From NCBI GenBank assembly GCA_942159475.1, contig OW804094.1, positions 21,433,067 to 21,497,066 of the forward strand: a stretch of 64,000 nucleotides of DNA, given 5' to 3'. Below are positions 20,701-32,700 of this stretch, piece by piece (position 1 is the first letter of the stretch; each line of letters starts with the position of its first letter). Under the pieces are notes generated by a model. The model ran no database searches. It was not told the origin of the DNA and saw only the letters and a program-made list of their open reading frames with translations. Made by a program: the position numbers and the translations under genes. This stretch comes from Sthenelais limicola. Lineage: Eukaryota > Annelida > Polychaeta > Phyllodocida > Sigalionidae.

Positions 20701-23700
20701 TGCAGTTTGGAGCTCCTGCTGTACAGTCCGATGCTGCTGATTGGCACTCTGAGCCATCCACGTAGGTGATGGTTAAATAGACGCTCTAAGCTCTCAACCC
20801 TTGTCATTGGTACTTCATAGATTAGCAGGGGCCATGTCATCCTCGAGAGAACTCCCGTAATTGTCCATCCAAAACTTCTAACGTTTACCATCATTGGAAT
20901 CGGCTTGATCTCAAAAGCAATTTTTTGCAACTTGTGACTCATTTTCCAGCAAAAAGTCTCCTATGTTGTTGCATTTTTAATGATTATTTTACAGTTCATA
21001 CTGAATGATGATCTTGAAATTGATGAACTCAATGGAAACGGCTTGGTAAATTATATCTGGAAAGTCAACTCAAAGAGCAAACAAGAGTCGCTGATAATAA
21101 AATATGGAGAAGAACAATTGCGAGTTGCAGTAAGTTATTTATTCTACAAACTCAAATATAGTCACCTGTTCTTCCAGCTGTTAACATAAAGTGGATAAAT
21201 GAGCTAAACTAATAGGCTTAAAGCTAACAAAGTAAATATGATTAAACAGAAAATTACAAATAAGAAATAGGACTAACAACACAGGTAAATTCCAATTAAC
21301 ATGTGGATTGATAAGATGCAATCTTGACATAACTGTACACCTGCAACGTTTCCTATGGGGAAATATAATCATACCATTGTAATTTCCATAAGACAGCTGT
21401 TAACAGTAAACAACTATAACCATTAACAGTAATAAACTGTTACTTGTTTAGGTAGAAGGTCAGTCAGAAATGAGTCTTGACCGGCAAGTCTTGGAATACA
21501 ATTCCTTGAAACTCCTGAATGATGTCTGCCCAGGTTCAGTGCCAAAGGCCTACTGTTTTGACGATAAACACCACATAAGTGAGTATAACATTTGTGTAAG
21601 CTAAACCACTGCAATAGGAGACTTTACAAAATGGCAGTGGTGCCATTGACCCAAGCTCTTGGGCTTCCCCCTCGATTTTTCCCTGTACCATACCTCGGGA
21701 ATTAATGCTTAAATGTGATGTGTTTCAGGAAAATGAGTCACAAGTCGCAAAAATGAACCTTTTCAAAGTTTGTATTTTACAAGACCACTTCATTGAAATG
21801 TTCTGATTCTTAGAGAGTGCTTCACTTCTAGCTATAATGGTCGTTGAATAAACTGAACAAACACAGGTAGTGCCTTGAGCCGGCGATAAACTCCTTTATT
21901 AAACAAGAAAAGAAAATTTTTCAAAGCGACTGTGTTCCGTGGCGACCGTGCAGGAAGTGCCCAAGTGTGGCGCACTCCTGCTATGTCTGACTCGGTCCCA
22001 CTAGGTGGCGGTATCAAATGTCAATTATATTCACATTCACCTGGTGGTTAATATGGACATATAATGGTCGTTGAATAAACTGAACAAACACAGGTAGTGC
22101 CTTGAGCCGGCGATAAACTCCAAAACCCAACATAACAAAACAAAATTATAGTGAGTCCGCGACCACAACTTCCAGGTCGCATTTCCTAGAGAAGGGTGTA
22201 GCTAAATAGACTAACACCGCTAGGCTACTCCAGTTTCCACAGCACTTAATGTCTTGTAATGGTACCCCCAATGCATGCAGATAAGCAGCACCGCTGCGAC
22301 GTAGCGAGTGAGTTCCAGCATACTTAGGGTCAATACCAATGGACGACATCCTATCCTTAATGAAGCTTAGGAGATCTGTGTAGGTAATTGGAACTAGGCC
22401 AGGGCCCTTCCTCTTCAGAAACAAAGGTGACAAATCAGGTGCAGGAAAATTATCTATGTGGTCTAACAGCATAGAAGCCGCACATAGCACTTTATTACTA
22501 GTGAAATAAATGGGAATTTTCACAGGTCTATCAGTAGACCTAAGTGTCTTGGACGAAGACACTGTAAGTATTACACCAAGATTGCACTTCTCCACACATC
22601 CTCTGCTCAACACATGGGCGTCGACACAACCATCTGGGACAAGATTGGACTTCCTCAGAAGAGAGCGAAAGGCCAAAACTGTTAGGCTCCAAAGGGAAAG
22701 GTTCAATTCAGTCAGGGGCATTTTATGAAACATCTCAGTCAACTGTAAGGGGGTAACAGCCAACTTCTGTACGGGTGGAACACCAGCAACATTCTTGATG
22801 CCAGCCATCAATAATTTTAGTGAGAACTGTGACCTGAACTCCGCATCATAGCCATAGTATTTCTGTAACACCGTGACTGCCGAGAGGTAGTTATTCACAG
22901 TTGTGTATGTGCAGCTCTCTGATAGGTGAACCAGAAAACGCACCACAGTCTTCGTAGTACAGGGAACTGGCACGGCGTTGATGTCATGGCAGAAACGTAT
23001 GAACCTCTTCCATTGGGAGTTCCTGACATTCAAGGTTGATCTGGACCAGCCAGCAGCAACCATAGAAGACACGGCGGCGTCCAGCTCACGCAGGTCCACT
23101 GCAACATAAAGATGAAGACAAAATACACTCAATAGTGTTGGTGGTAGAGACACGCGAAAGCATGTCAGCAGTAACATTATCATCAGTTGGTATGTAGTTC
23201 ATGGTAACGAAGCATTCATTTTGTACACATGTCCAAAATATATCTCTAAGCACTGACATGCAAGCATTGCTAGTAGTTCGCCCTTTGTTGACTATCGCCA
23301 TAGCCTGCATGTTATCGGTAAAACCGACTATATGACAACCTGGGTAAATGGGACATACGCGACGCAAGGCTTGGTGAATGGCTAACAACTCTAGAACATT
23401 GATGTTCACTTCATGGCCTGGGATGGCTATAGTGAGTGACTCCCAGTGATTATGGCTTGAATCCAAGGCACCAACATCAGGCGGAACTAAGTCCAGGTCG
23501 AAGTAGCCCGCTTGCCAGTCCAGACCGCAGAAGAAACCATAACCAGCTAGACTGGCGTCGCTGTAGAAGGTTGGACCTATACCATAATTAAACTTCACGA
23601 TAGTTGCAGATCCATTGAAGAGGGTAGCGAACTTACACCACCACTCCAAGTCAAGTTTGAAACGCTCAGAGAGGGTAATAACAGGATTTCCTTCTGAAAG

Positions 23701-26700
23701 GCCTTTCAGCAGGTCCACGACGTAGTGGGAAAAAACCCTGCCACCTCTAACTACCTTGGCACAATGGCAAAGCGTGCCGCACAGCCGTTGCAACTGTCTT
23801 TTGGAGGCTCTGGATTTCCCCTCAAAGAACTCAAGCTCTGAAAAGAGCTTCTTTAACTTATCAGGTGGAAGGGCAAGAGTCATATGCTCAGAATCAATGA
23901 GGATGCCTAAGTATCGTGTCGCTAGGCTAGCAGATAAGCATTTCTTCCACGACACTCGAAAGCCAAGTGACCCTAGAAGCTTCATGAGGGCCACCTGAGC
24001 GTTACGACACTCTTCCTCTGAGCTTCCCACAGTAATGAAGTCATCAGTATACGAAACAACTCTGTTATACCCTCTCCTGTGCATGCAACGGCAGACGAAA
24101 TTAGTTATGGCCGTGAAAATGAACGGGGCACAGCTGATCCCAAAGCAGAGCCTGCAGTCGGTATAGTAATTGGGGCCAGCACCAAAGTCCCATGAGATCC
24201 CCTGATATTTCCTGTGGTCAGGGTGGATCGAGACAGAGCGGTATGCAGCCGAGATGTCTGTCACGGCCATATAATCAAAAGGTTGTAGCATCTCTGTGAC
24301 CGTGTTAATGTGAGCAAAGGAGAAGGGGAGAGCAGTAGTAGACATGTAGTTGTTGACACTAGTATACAGAGGTCTTTTGCAGTCGGTGATTGGGCGATGG
24401 GAGCCGTCAGGTTTAGGGACTGCCCCCAAGGCATGCACACAAGTGGGCTTATAATCACACCTCAAGTATTTCCCTTCTAATACCTCAGTGCGTAGAAGGT
24501 CAGATATGAATTCATGAGCGGAATCATCAAATACACTACTGTAATTTGTTGCCTCATAGGGCTCAATGGTACAATCACCGTTGACAATACAGAAACCATG
24601 TGTAACACCATCACTCAAATAGCAACGTAGGGTATCATTATCTTCCCACTGCAACTCATGTTGCCAAGCACTAACATTCATTTGGGACCTGAGGCCCCCG
24701 ATATAATGACATGAATCAATTCAATCAGCACAAGCATAATCATATACATTGGGGTTACTACTACAAGGCCTGGGTACAATCCACTCAGAGCCTAATGGTT
24801 GGGTACAAGTTTCATTTTCGTGGGGAAAGGCAATGTGATCATACATATATTCAGAATCAATACCATAGAAGTTGTCAACAAAATCAGTGACTGCGCAATA
24901 ATCGACGTCGATACAAGTGGAGTCAAAAACGCAATCAGGGGCACATTCAGCATGATCCGCGGAGCAAGGGTTGCGGGCGATAATACCAACATCTGGTTCA
25001 GAAACACAATCAGGTATGGGCAAATTATCAGAAACATGAGCATCAATGGCGACAACACTATCAATAGTACATACAAGGTCATGAGAAGAGTCAGAGTTGG
25101 AGTTGCGGTCAGGTAAACAAGGAGATCCAACTGTGACGAAAGGTTGAAGATGGAACACGCCGCCATGACAGCCGTCAACATCCAGGTTGAAGGACCCAGA
25201 CTGCACTTCGGCAAGATGGCGGCCCCCATGCAGTCAATCTTTATTGGGGCAACCCGGCGCGCGATGGCCAGTATTGCGACATATTCTACAGTGATGATCT
25301 TTGGTGCAAGGCCCCGTACATTTCTGATAATTCCAGTCGTAACATATGTTAGCTGGGAAACCGTCTGGCGGGTTGGCAGAACTGTATTTCTTCTTGGACC
25401 TTGGTTTCTTGTTGCGGCGATTATTCCCTGTCCCGGAAGTGTCGCCGTCATCCTCCTTGTGGGCAATGGCGGCTGAGTGTAGATTCACGGCAACAGCAAG
25501 GGGATTACCTGCCACGAAGGTGTCTGTTTCTCCTAGGATCACCTGGTCGCACACAAATCTATCGTAGTTGACAATAGCTGAATCGTGGAAAGATTTGATG
25601 CGTGCCAAGCCTGCAACATAGCTCATGTGCTCCAGATAGGCGGCCACATCGCCTTTGTTTTGAAGTAAGAACTTCGGGACTTTGGTTTGTCCATACCATA
25701 AGTCCAAGACACTGATTTTACTATGGTCCATTGATTTTAACGGCTGACCCTTATCAATACCTAGGCTGTAATATTCGGGGCGAAGCAACATACCCTTGGA
25801 TTTGACGGTAGCCGACGGATCTATGGCTTGTGACAGCTGAATCATCGCGGTCGTGAGCGGGCCTGACACCATGTCAGAAGCAGGAGCAGCTATGCCGAGG
25901 CCCGGGCCGGGGAGGCCGAGTGAAGAGAGTGGTTGTACCGGAGAGGAGAGTGAGTGTACCGGAGAGTAGATGGCTTGTGGCCCCGTAGGCAAGGTGGGGG
26001 CAACAAGCGGAGTAGGTAGCGATACAGGCACATTCACGACCGGCGGAGGCACAGGCACATTCACAACAGGTTGTGAAGCTTGGACGATGGGCACCGATGA
26101 CTTAGACGACATGGACATCGACGCAAATTTATCAAGTAACAATTGGATTTGTGCCTGTTGTTTGTTGTTTGTATCCACTAAAGCTTGCACTACAGGGCTG
26201 ATGTGACCAGTAGAAGTCGATGGCATTGAGGGCGGAGGTTTCCCGCCACTGGCGGTTGCCGGGGACGCCATTGGTAAAATGTCCGCGTCCTCAATCTCGT
26301 CCAGATAAATAGAGAATTCTTTCTCAGGATCTAGGCCAAACTCCCTGCACTTACGGAAGGCGTTAAGTCGATATTTGCACACAGTTAACCCCCGAGGTCT
26401 AGCATGTTCTCGGTTGCAGCCAGCACACAAGTTAGACATAACTGCAGGTTAGTAACAAAATTTTTCAAAGCGACTGTGTTCCGTGGCGACCGTGCAGCAA
26501 GTGCCCAAGTGTGGCGCATGTGTTTCAGGAAAATGAGTCACAAGTCGCAAAAATGAACCTTTTCAAAGTTTGTATTTTACAAGACCACTTTATTGAAATG
26601 TTCTGATTCTTAGAGATTGCTTCACTTCTAGCTATATGGATTGATGTATCAAATTTCACGACAATGTATGCAATATATCCTTTTGTTTTAGAGGTCCTCA

Positions 26701-29700
26701 TATGGAGTATATTTAGTTACTTTACTGGTTATTTCCCCACAGAAATATCGGAAACATTTTTATTCAAGAATAAAAATATCAAACTTAAAATCTAGAAATA
26801 CTTATTAGATTATTAGACAGTTTAGTATCATTGAAATCCGCTTGATCTCATCTTTTTAAATATAATAATATCTCAAAATCCATTTTTTGCGACTTGTAAC
26901 TCATTTTCCTGAAACTGATCACAAATAGATCCCTCCGTTTGTATCCTTCGATCCCCACCCCTCTGCTCCACCCCCATGGATATTGATTATGTAATAGGAA
27001 TTACACCACCTAGCAAGTAACCTTCCCCTGTTTACAGTGAAATCTGATGATTTTCATATAATATATGTGATCCGTTTTAGGAAAATAAGTCATAAGTCCG
27101 CAATATGGATTTTGAGATATCACTATACTTGAAAAGAGGAGATGAAGGTGATTCCCATGATAGTAAACACTAGGGCACCTAATACGTATTTCTATTTTTT
27201 AAGTTTGATATTTTCATTTTTGAAAAAAAAAGTTGGCTATGTTTCTGGATGGGTAATTAGCAGTAAAGTAACTAAATATACTCCATATGAAGGCCTTCAA
27301 AACACAAGGATATATTTGATACAATGTCCCGAAATTTGTTACATGGATTCACATGGATATAAGTGCTAAATCCTCTGAAGATCAGAGCATTTCGATAAAG
27401 AGATCTTGTGGAAAGAACACTTTCAAAAATATCGATTTTGCGACATGTGACTCATTGTACTGGAACACATCACATATGGTAACATTTTAACAAATATCTA
27501 ATACAACCTCAAACATCCATGTGGAGGAATGATGTCTGATAAATTTGTTGATTCCAGGCGGCCCACCAGGCGGCTAATATTCTCTCTAATATATTGATCA
27601 GACAATCAACTTTGTAAGAAAAAAATTCTTTTTAATAAATCTTATAGACAAAGTTTCACAAAGTGATATTTCTCATTCGTCAAAAATACAGCAATTACAG
27701 TTTAACTAATACTAACTCCTGCTTACACATTATACATTAATATTGAAATACGATGAGATTTTAACACAGTCCATTTTACATTACATTATAAGCTAAAAGG
27801 GTCAGATTTTTAGAAAATGTACAATTCAACTTCACCAATCCTCTCAAAAAACTCAAATTTCAGACGAAAGTAAAGTTCAAAATACAGTTCAACCTAACCA
27901 AACAGATTGTTAGAATCAATGCAATGCCAAATAAACTCGAATTTACCTAGTATTGAACAAATTGCAGCCGAATTTAACCGAATTAACTAAATGTGTACAG
28001 CTGCCAATTGTACATTTTGTGAAAATCTGACCCCAAAATTTAAAATGATACCTCAAACTATTACTGTAGTTGCCATGGAGGAGTTAGAGGACATGGAGTT
28101 GCTGGGGGATCAGAGCAGGAGGGGAAAGGTGGACGTATCTGCAGCAGCACGCATTGGCAAACTGCAGGCCACATATCACAATAAGACATACAAGCAGCAA
28201 GTCTCACCTGAAAGGTGGGATGAATTAGAAAGGCAATTCGGGTAAGTCCCAAGATTAAGATAATCAACTCAATTATATTTCCTGAAGCTTATTATCTAAA
28301 GTAATCATTCTTCTAACAGAGAGATTCTGAATAAAAATGTCACTTTCTTAGTACAGAAAAGCTAGAAATATCGTAGGGAAAACTCCTCCTACGTTCTGGT
28401 TTTCCTTTAAATAAATGTCGTGAAGAAATTATTTCTTGTGTGGAAGTGTGGAAGTGGTTTCTGTTGACAGACTGAATAAAAGCTTTTTATAAAAAAAAAA
28501 TTAAAAAATAATCGACTCAACTGTGTTCAGAATTAGGGCAAAAACTACCTACATCTGGAATGACAACAATTCTATTGATTAACTTACTGGCAAAACACCA
28601 ATACTGTACAATAAGCATATAAACCAATTTGAAAGAAACATCATTTGAGAGTGTATTAAGCAATCACAAGATGTACTGCATGCCGATATCTATTATTATT
28701 TTGATTGTAATATAATTGAAACTGACTAATAGCAGTGAGCCACTTCCAGTCATTGAAGGAAGTGGTATTGTCTACTGCTTTATTACTGTATGTAACCAGC
28801 GAAGACTGGCAAACCTCCCATATTGCTGGAGAATTGTCTTCGAAGAATCGCAATAAAACCGTTTAAATACAAATACAATAATAATAATAATAGATGTTTA
28901 TTTCCATAACACATCTACAAATGTAAATATAAGTGTGGACTAGAGGTTTAATATGAAGAGATGGAAAAAGGAGCATTTTCAGTAATGTGTACTGGTCTTC
29001 CAAGTACCCCTGAATTTGGAAAATGATCTAGACTAGATAATATACATACATACATATAGAACATACAAATACAAACACATTTAGGTAAATAAAGCAAAGA
29101 GACATAAATCATAAGTGTATGTGGTGGCTTTGTCTATTGGTCAGAGCCAATGGATATTAATTCAAGTTGGTACTTTAGCATTGCAAGCTAGAAAGATTGA
29201 TTAAAGAGTAAAGAGAATGACATTAGATGTCAATGTATGTGGTCAGTACATAACAAACAGTACATAACAAATGATAACAGTAGTAATAATAATAATGGTA
29301 ATGGTAAGTTAGTCCTAAGCAAGGTTATACTGTGTTTTTAGATAATGTTGGAATGTGACCAGGTCTTGGATGCTCCTGGCATCCCTATCAGGACTGTTCC
29401 ATAGAGTCGGCGCCTGGTAGAGAAAAGACGTTTTGAATTTCTCTGTTCTAGGGGGTGTTACTCTCAACAAAATATACAAGTCAAGAATATGAACTCCCTT
29501 TATATTTCTAGTAAGTTATCCAATATTGGTATTATTTAAGTGAACAAAAGTACCAATCTTGGGATGAAGGAATGGCAAAGCATGCGGGAAAACTGTTAAT
29601 ATTTATAACAGTAATTTGGGGTCATTAAAACAACCAGAGGATGGATGTTTCCCCAATTACACCCCAGGTGGAACTCTTCGACTACATGACCCACTTCTTC

Positions 29701-32700
29701 TCCCCCCACTCACAGCCTGGAGTCCATACCAACACCAAGGGATGCTTTTTCTTTTCTCCCCACCAACCTCCATAAATATTAAACAAGGAGGAAAAGGGGG
29801 ACAGGTGCTCCATGTGAGACAAAGGACTGCACATAGGTCAGATTTTCAGAAAATGTACAATTGGCAGCTCTACACATCTGGGACATTCTCCTAAATTAGG
29901 CTGAAAAATGAAGAATACCAGCTATATCTAAGTATATTTGGTATCGCATTGGTTTAAAGTATCAGTTTTGTTATGTTAAACTGCATTTTGAAGCTAGTTT
30001 TTGTCTTAAATGTGGGCTATTTGAGAGGATTGATGAAGGCGAATTGTACATTTTCTGAAAGTCTGACCCACATATAAATCTACACTACAATAAATAGACT
30101 AATAGAATAGAGACTCGATGACAATAGACATGACTATGAGATTGTTTAAAACATAGAGAATAACAAGAATCACACAATGCAATATGTAAATTACATGTAC
30201 ACAACACAACATAATACAACTCTGTCCTTTGTTTTCAAAATTTCAAGAGGCCAAAAAAAAGAAAAAAAAGGGTGTTTACTTGTACTGGGGGGAGGGGGTG
30301 AAATTAAAAATTAATTAAATAACTATAATTGGGAGTTCAGAAGTAAGCGATAATGAGTGACCTTTACTCTTGTTCTTTGTCTGCGATATGATTCATCCTT
30401 GATGTATTGTCTTTTGTTTTCCTTTCTTGAAATGAGAAATACCACACTGTTGGAAAGTTTGAGAAATAAATTTACTTAAAAAAAAAATAATACAACTCTG
30501 TTATGCCACACTGCTCGGTCAGTGTATGACCTAACTTCTTACAGTTACACGCCCTCACAAGGAAAATCTTATATTAGTTGTGCCTATGTGTAGCCTATGC
30601 ATAAATGGGTCAGATTTTCAGAAAATGTACAACTTGCCTTCACCAATCCTCTCAAATAACCCATATTTAAGACAGAAATGAACTTCAAAATGCAGTTTAA
30701 AACTGATACTTTAAATCAATGCGATACCAAATATACTCAAAAATACCCGGTATTCTTCATTTTTCAGCCTAATTCAGCCTAATTTCCCAAATGTGTAGAG
30801 CTGCCAATTGTACATTGTCTGAAAATCTGACCCATATGATATATGTCATATCCACTCCAGTGGTTGCTAGTAGCCAGTAGCACAGCCCTAAGTGGCATAT
30901 ACAGCTGCAACTTGGAGTGAGACCTTATTTTAGGCAGTCACGCCAGCAAAATTGATATTTCTCAAAGTGTTTTATTTACAAGATGTCTTTGTGGGAATGT
31001 TTCCATTTTTGGCGTGCTTTATGCTCTTTGTAGCCCAAAGACATTCACTAAGTTTCAAGACTGTGGATTGAATATATCCATGCATTTCTAAGGTCATATG
31101 TGATGTGTTTCAGGAAAATGAGTCATAAGTCGCAAAAAATAGATTTTGAGATAGCATTATATTTGAAAAGATGAGATCAAGCCGATTCCAATGATAGTAA
31201 ACAGTCTAATAATCTCATAAGTATTTCTGGATTTTAAGTTTGATATTTTCGTTTTTGAAAAAAAAAGTTTTCAATATTTCTTGGGGTGAATAAGCAGTAA
31301 AGTAACTAAATTTAGTCCATATGAGGACCTTTAAAACTAAAGGATATACTACATAGACTATCCTGAAATTTGATACATCGATTGATATAGGTACAAGTGA
31401 TGAACTCTGAAAGAATCAGAACAGTCCAATAATGTGATCTTGTGAAAAAAAAACACTTTGAAAAATATCGATTTTGCGACTTATGACTCATTTTCCTGAA
31501 ACACATCACATATTATAGAGTATATCCAGCTACTTTACTAGTAAATGTGCAATCAGAAATATTGCAAACTTTTTTCAAAAATAGAACTATCAAACTTGAA
31601 TATAGAAATACTTATTAGTTGTCATACTGTTTACTATCATTGGAATCAGCCTGATCTAATCTTTTCAAATATGATGATATCTCAAAATCCATTTTTTGCA
31701 ACTTGTGCCACGATTTGCTGTAATACATCACATATTATTATTCAGAGAACAAGAAATGAAAGACGTGAAAGAGAAATTTGCCATCACTGCTTACTACACT
31801 GCTGGCTCTCCTGGAACAGCAGTGCCAGAAGGTGGCCTGGATATATACAGGTCAGATTTTCAGAAAATATACAATTGGCAGCTGTACACTTTTAGTAAAT
31901 TCTGCTAAATTAGGCTGCAATTTGGCCAATACTAGTTAAATTCGAGTATATTTGGCATTGCATTGATTCTAGCAATCCGTTTGCTTAGGTTGAACTGTAT
32001 TTTTAACTTTATTTTCGTCTGAAATTTGGGTTTCTTTGAGAAGATTGGGTTAGTTGAATTGTACTTTTTCTGAAAATCTGACCCATACAGGAGAGTGCTT
32101 GTTCTAGCTGCAGAGAACAGCTGGCTGGAGGCGTTACTGGACATCCACAGGGCTAAACATTGCTTCATTCACGCTGATTGTCATGATAAACATGTTGCCT
32201 TGTTCAACTCATCTGACCGAGTGGCGGTAGGTCTGGGATAGATTTGAATATGAAAGCATTCAATTTTGTTTATCAAGTATTTTCTGACAGAGGGGTCAAG
32301 TCTTGAGTTAACCCGAATTTTTCATAATTTGTGAAATTTTGTAGTTTGATCCATCTCCATGGACTATTAATTACATGATTCAAAGTTTCAAAATATAATA
32401 TTATACATCATATATATATATCATTGTTTCTTATCTGGTAATATGGTATTGTAGACCCCTCCCCTAGCATCTCACACCAGTTTAAACTGGAATGAACGTA
32501 TCAATCAGGCTAACATACATAGAAAGAATTTGGTTTGTTTAAACCACATTAAAAATAAATTGATAATTCTCCATAAAATGTATTTCCCAAACTCTTTCTC
32601 TCTCATCTCTACTTGTGTTATTTATTAGTAGGTTTGGACTGGCAACAGGTTCTAACTCATATTTTCTTTGGGGATATTCAAATATAATACTTTTTTCATC

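Larger units (their letters stand above)
18094..20858 (-). mobile_element. Truncated R2/HERO-like LINE with endonuclease domain
   Basis: Reading minus strand, the 3' part of a LINE is preserved in two blocks, about 20858-20240 (end of the reverse transcriptase region) and 19102-18094 (zinc knuckle and restriction-like endonuclease). It is interrupted by a second LINE. It sits inside a family B MITE and inside intron 1 of the kinase gene. The 5' end is missing. Confidence 0.75.
17842..20950. mobile_element. Family B MITE split by nested LINEs
   Basis: 17842-18093 matches the left part of family B (ATGTGTTACAGGAAAATGAG...). 20859-20950 matches the right part (GTTTACCATCATTGGAATCG...GACTCATTTTCC). 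About 2.77 kb of LINE sequence separates them. The kinase exon 2 starts 45 bp further on. Confidence 0.8.
21833..26518 (-). mobile_element. Ngaro/PAT-type tyrosine-recombinase retrotransposon
   Basis: In minus-strand sense the order is repeat b (26518-26457), gag, RT-RNase H, tyrosine recombinase, repeat a (22121-22060), repeat b (21974-21913), repeat a (21894-21833). Each repeat is 62 bp; the b copies differ at one base. This A1-ORFs-B1-A2-B2 layout is the split direct repeat structure diagnostic of PAT and Ngaro elements. DIRS elements have inverted repeats instead. No methyltransferase domain was seen, which favours Ngaro. It lies in intron 3 of the kinase gene, in opposite orientation. 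Confidence 0.9.
21715..26922. mobile_element. Family B MITE carrying the Ngaro-type insertion
   Basis: The outer ends GTGATGTGTTTCAGGAAAAT (21715) and ...CTGATCAC (26922) are flanked by AAAT on both sides, the original 4-bp target duplication. Inside lies the 4.7-kb retrotransposon. The first 118 bp of B is present on both sides of it (21719-21836 and 26519-26636) with two differences. Confidence 0.85.

Noticed and set aside
24719..24725. Selenocysteine or programmed readthrough at the pol TGA
   Set aside because: No supporting RNA structure or family precedent could be seen. A simple mutation or separate ORFs is more economical.
24792..25466. 224-residue minus ORF overlapping gag and pol
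   Set aside because: It is in a different frame from gag and the RT frame and has a low-complexity hydrophobic composition without motifs. The frame-matched 25206-24724 segment explains the region better.
22146..26439. DIRS1-type classification of the retrotransposon
   Set aside because: DIRS elements have inverted terminal repeats. This one has split direct repeats, which fits Ngaro/PAT.
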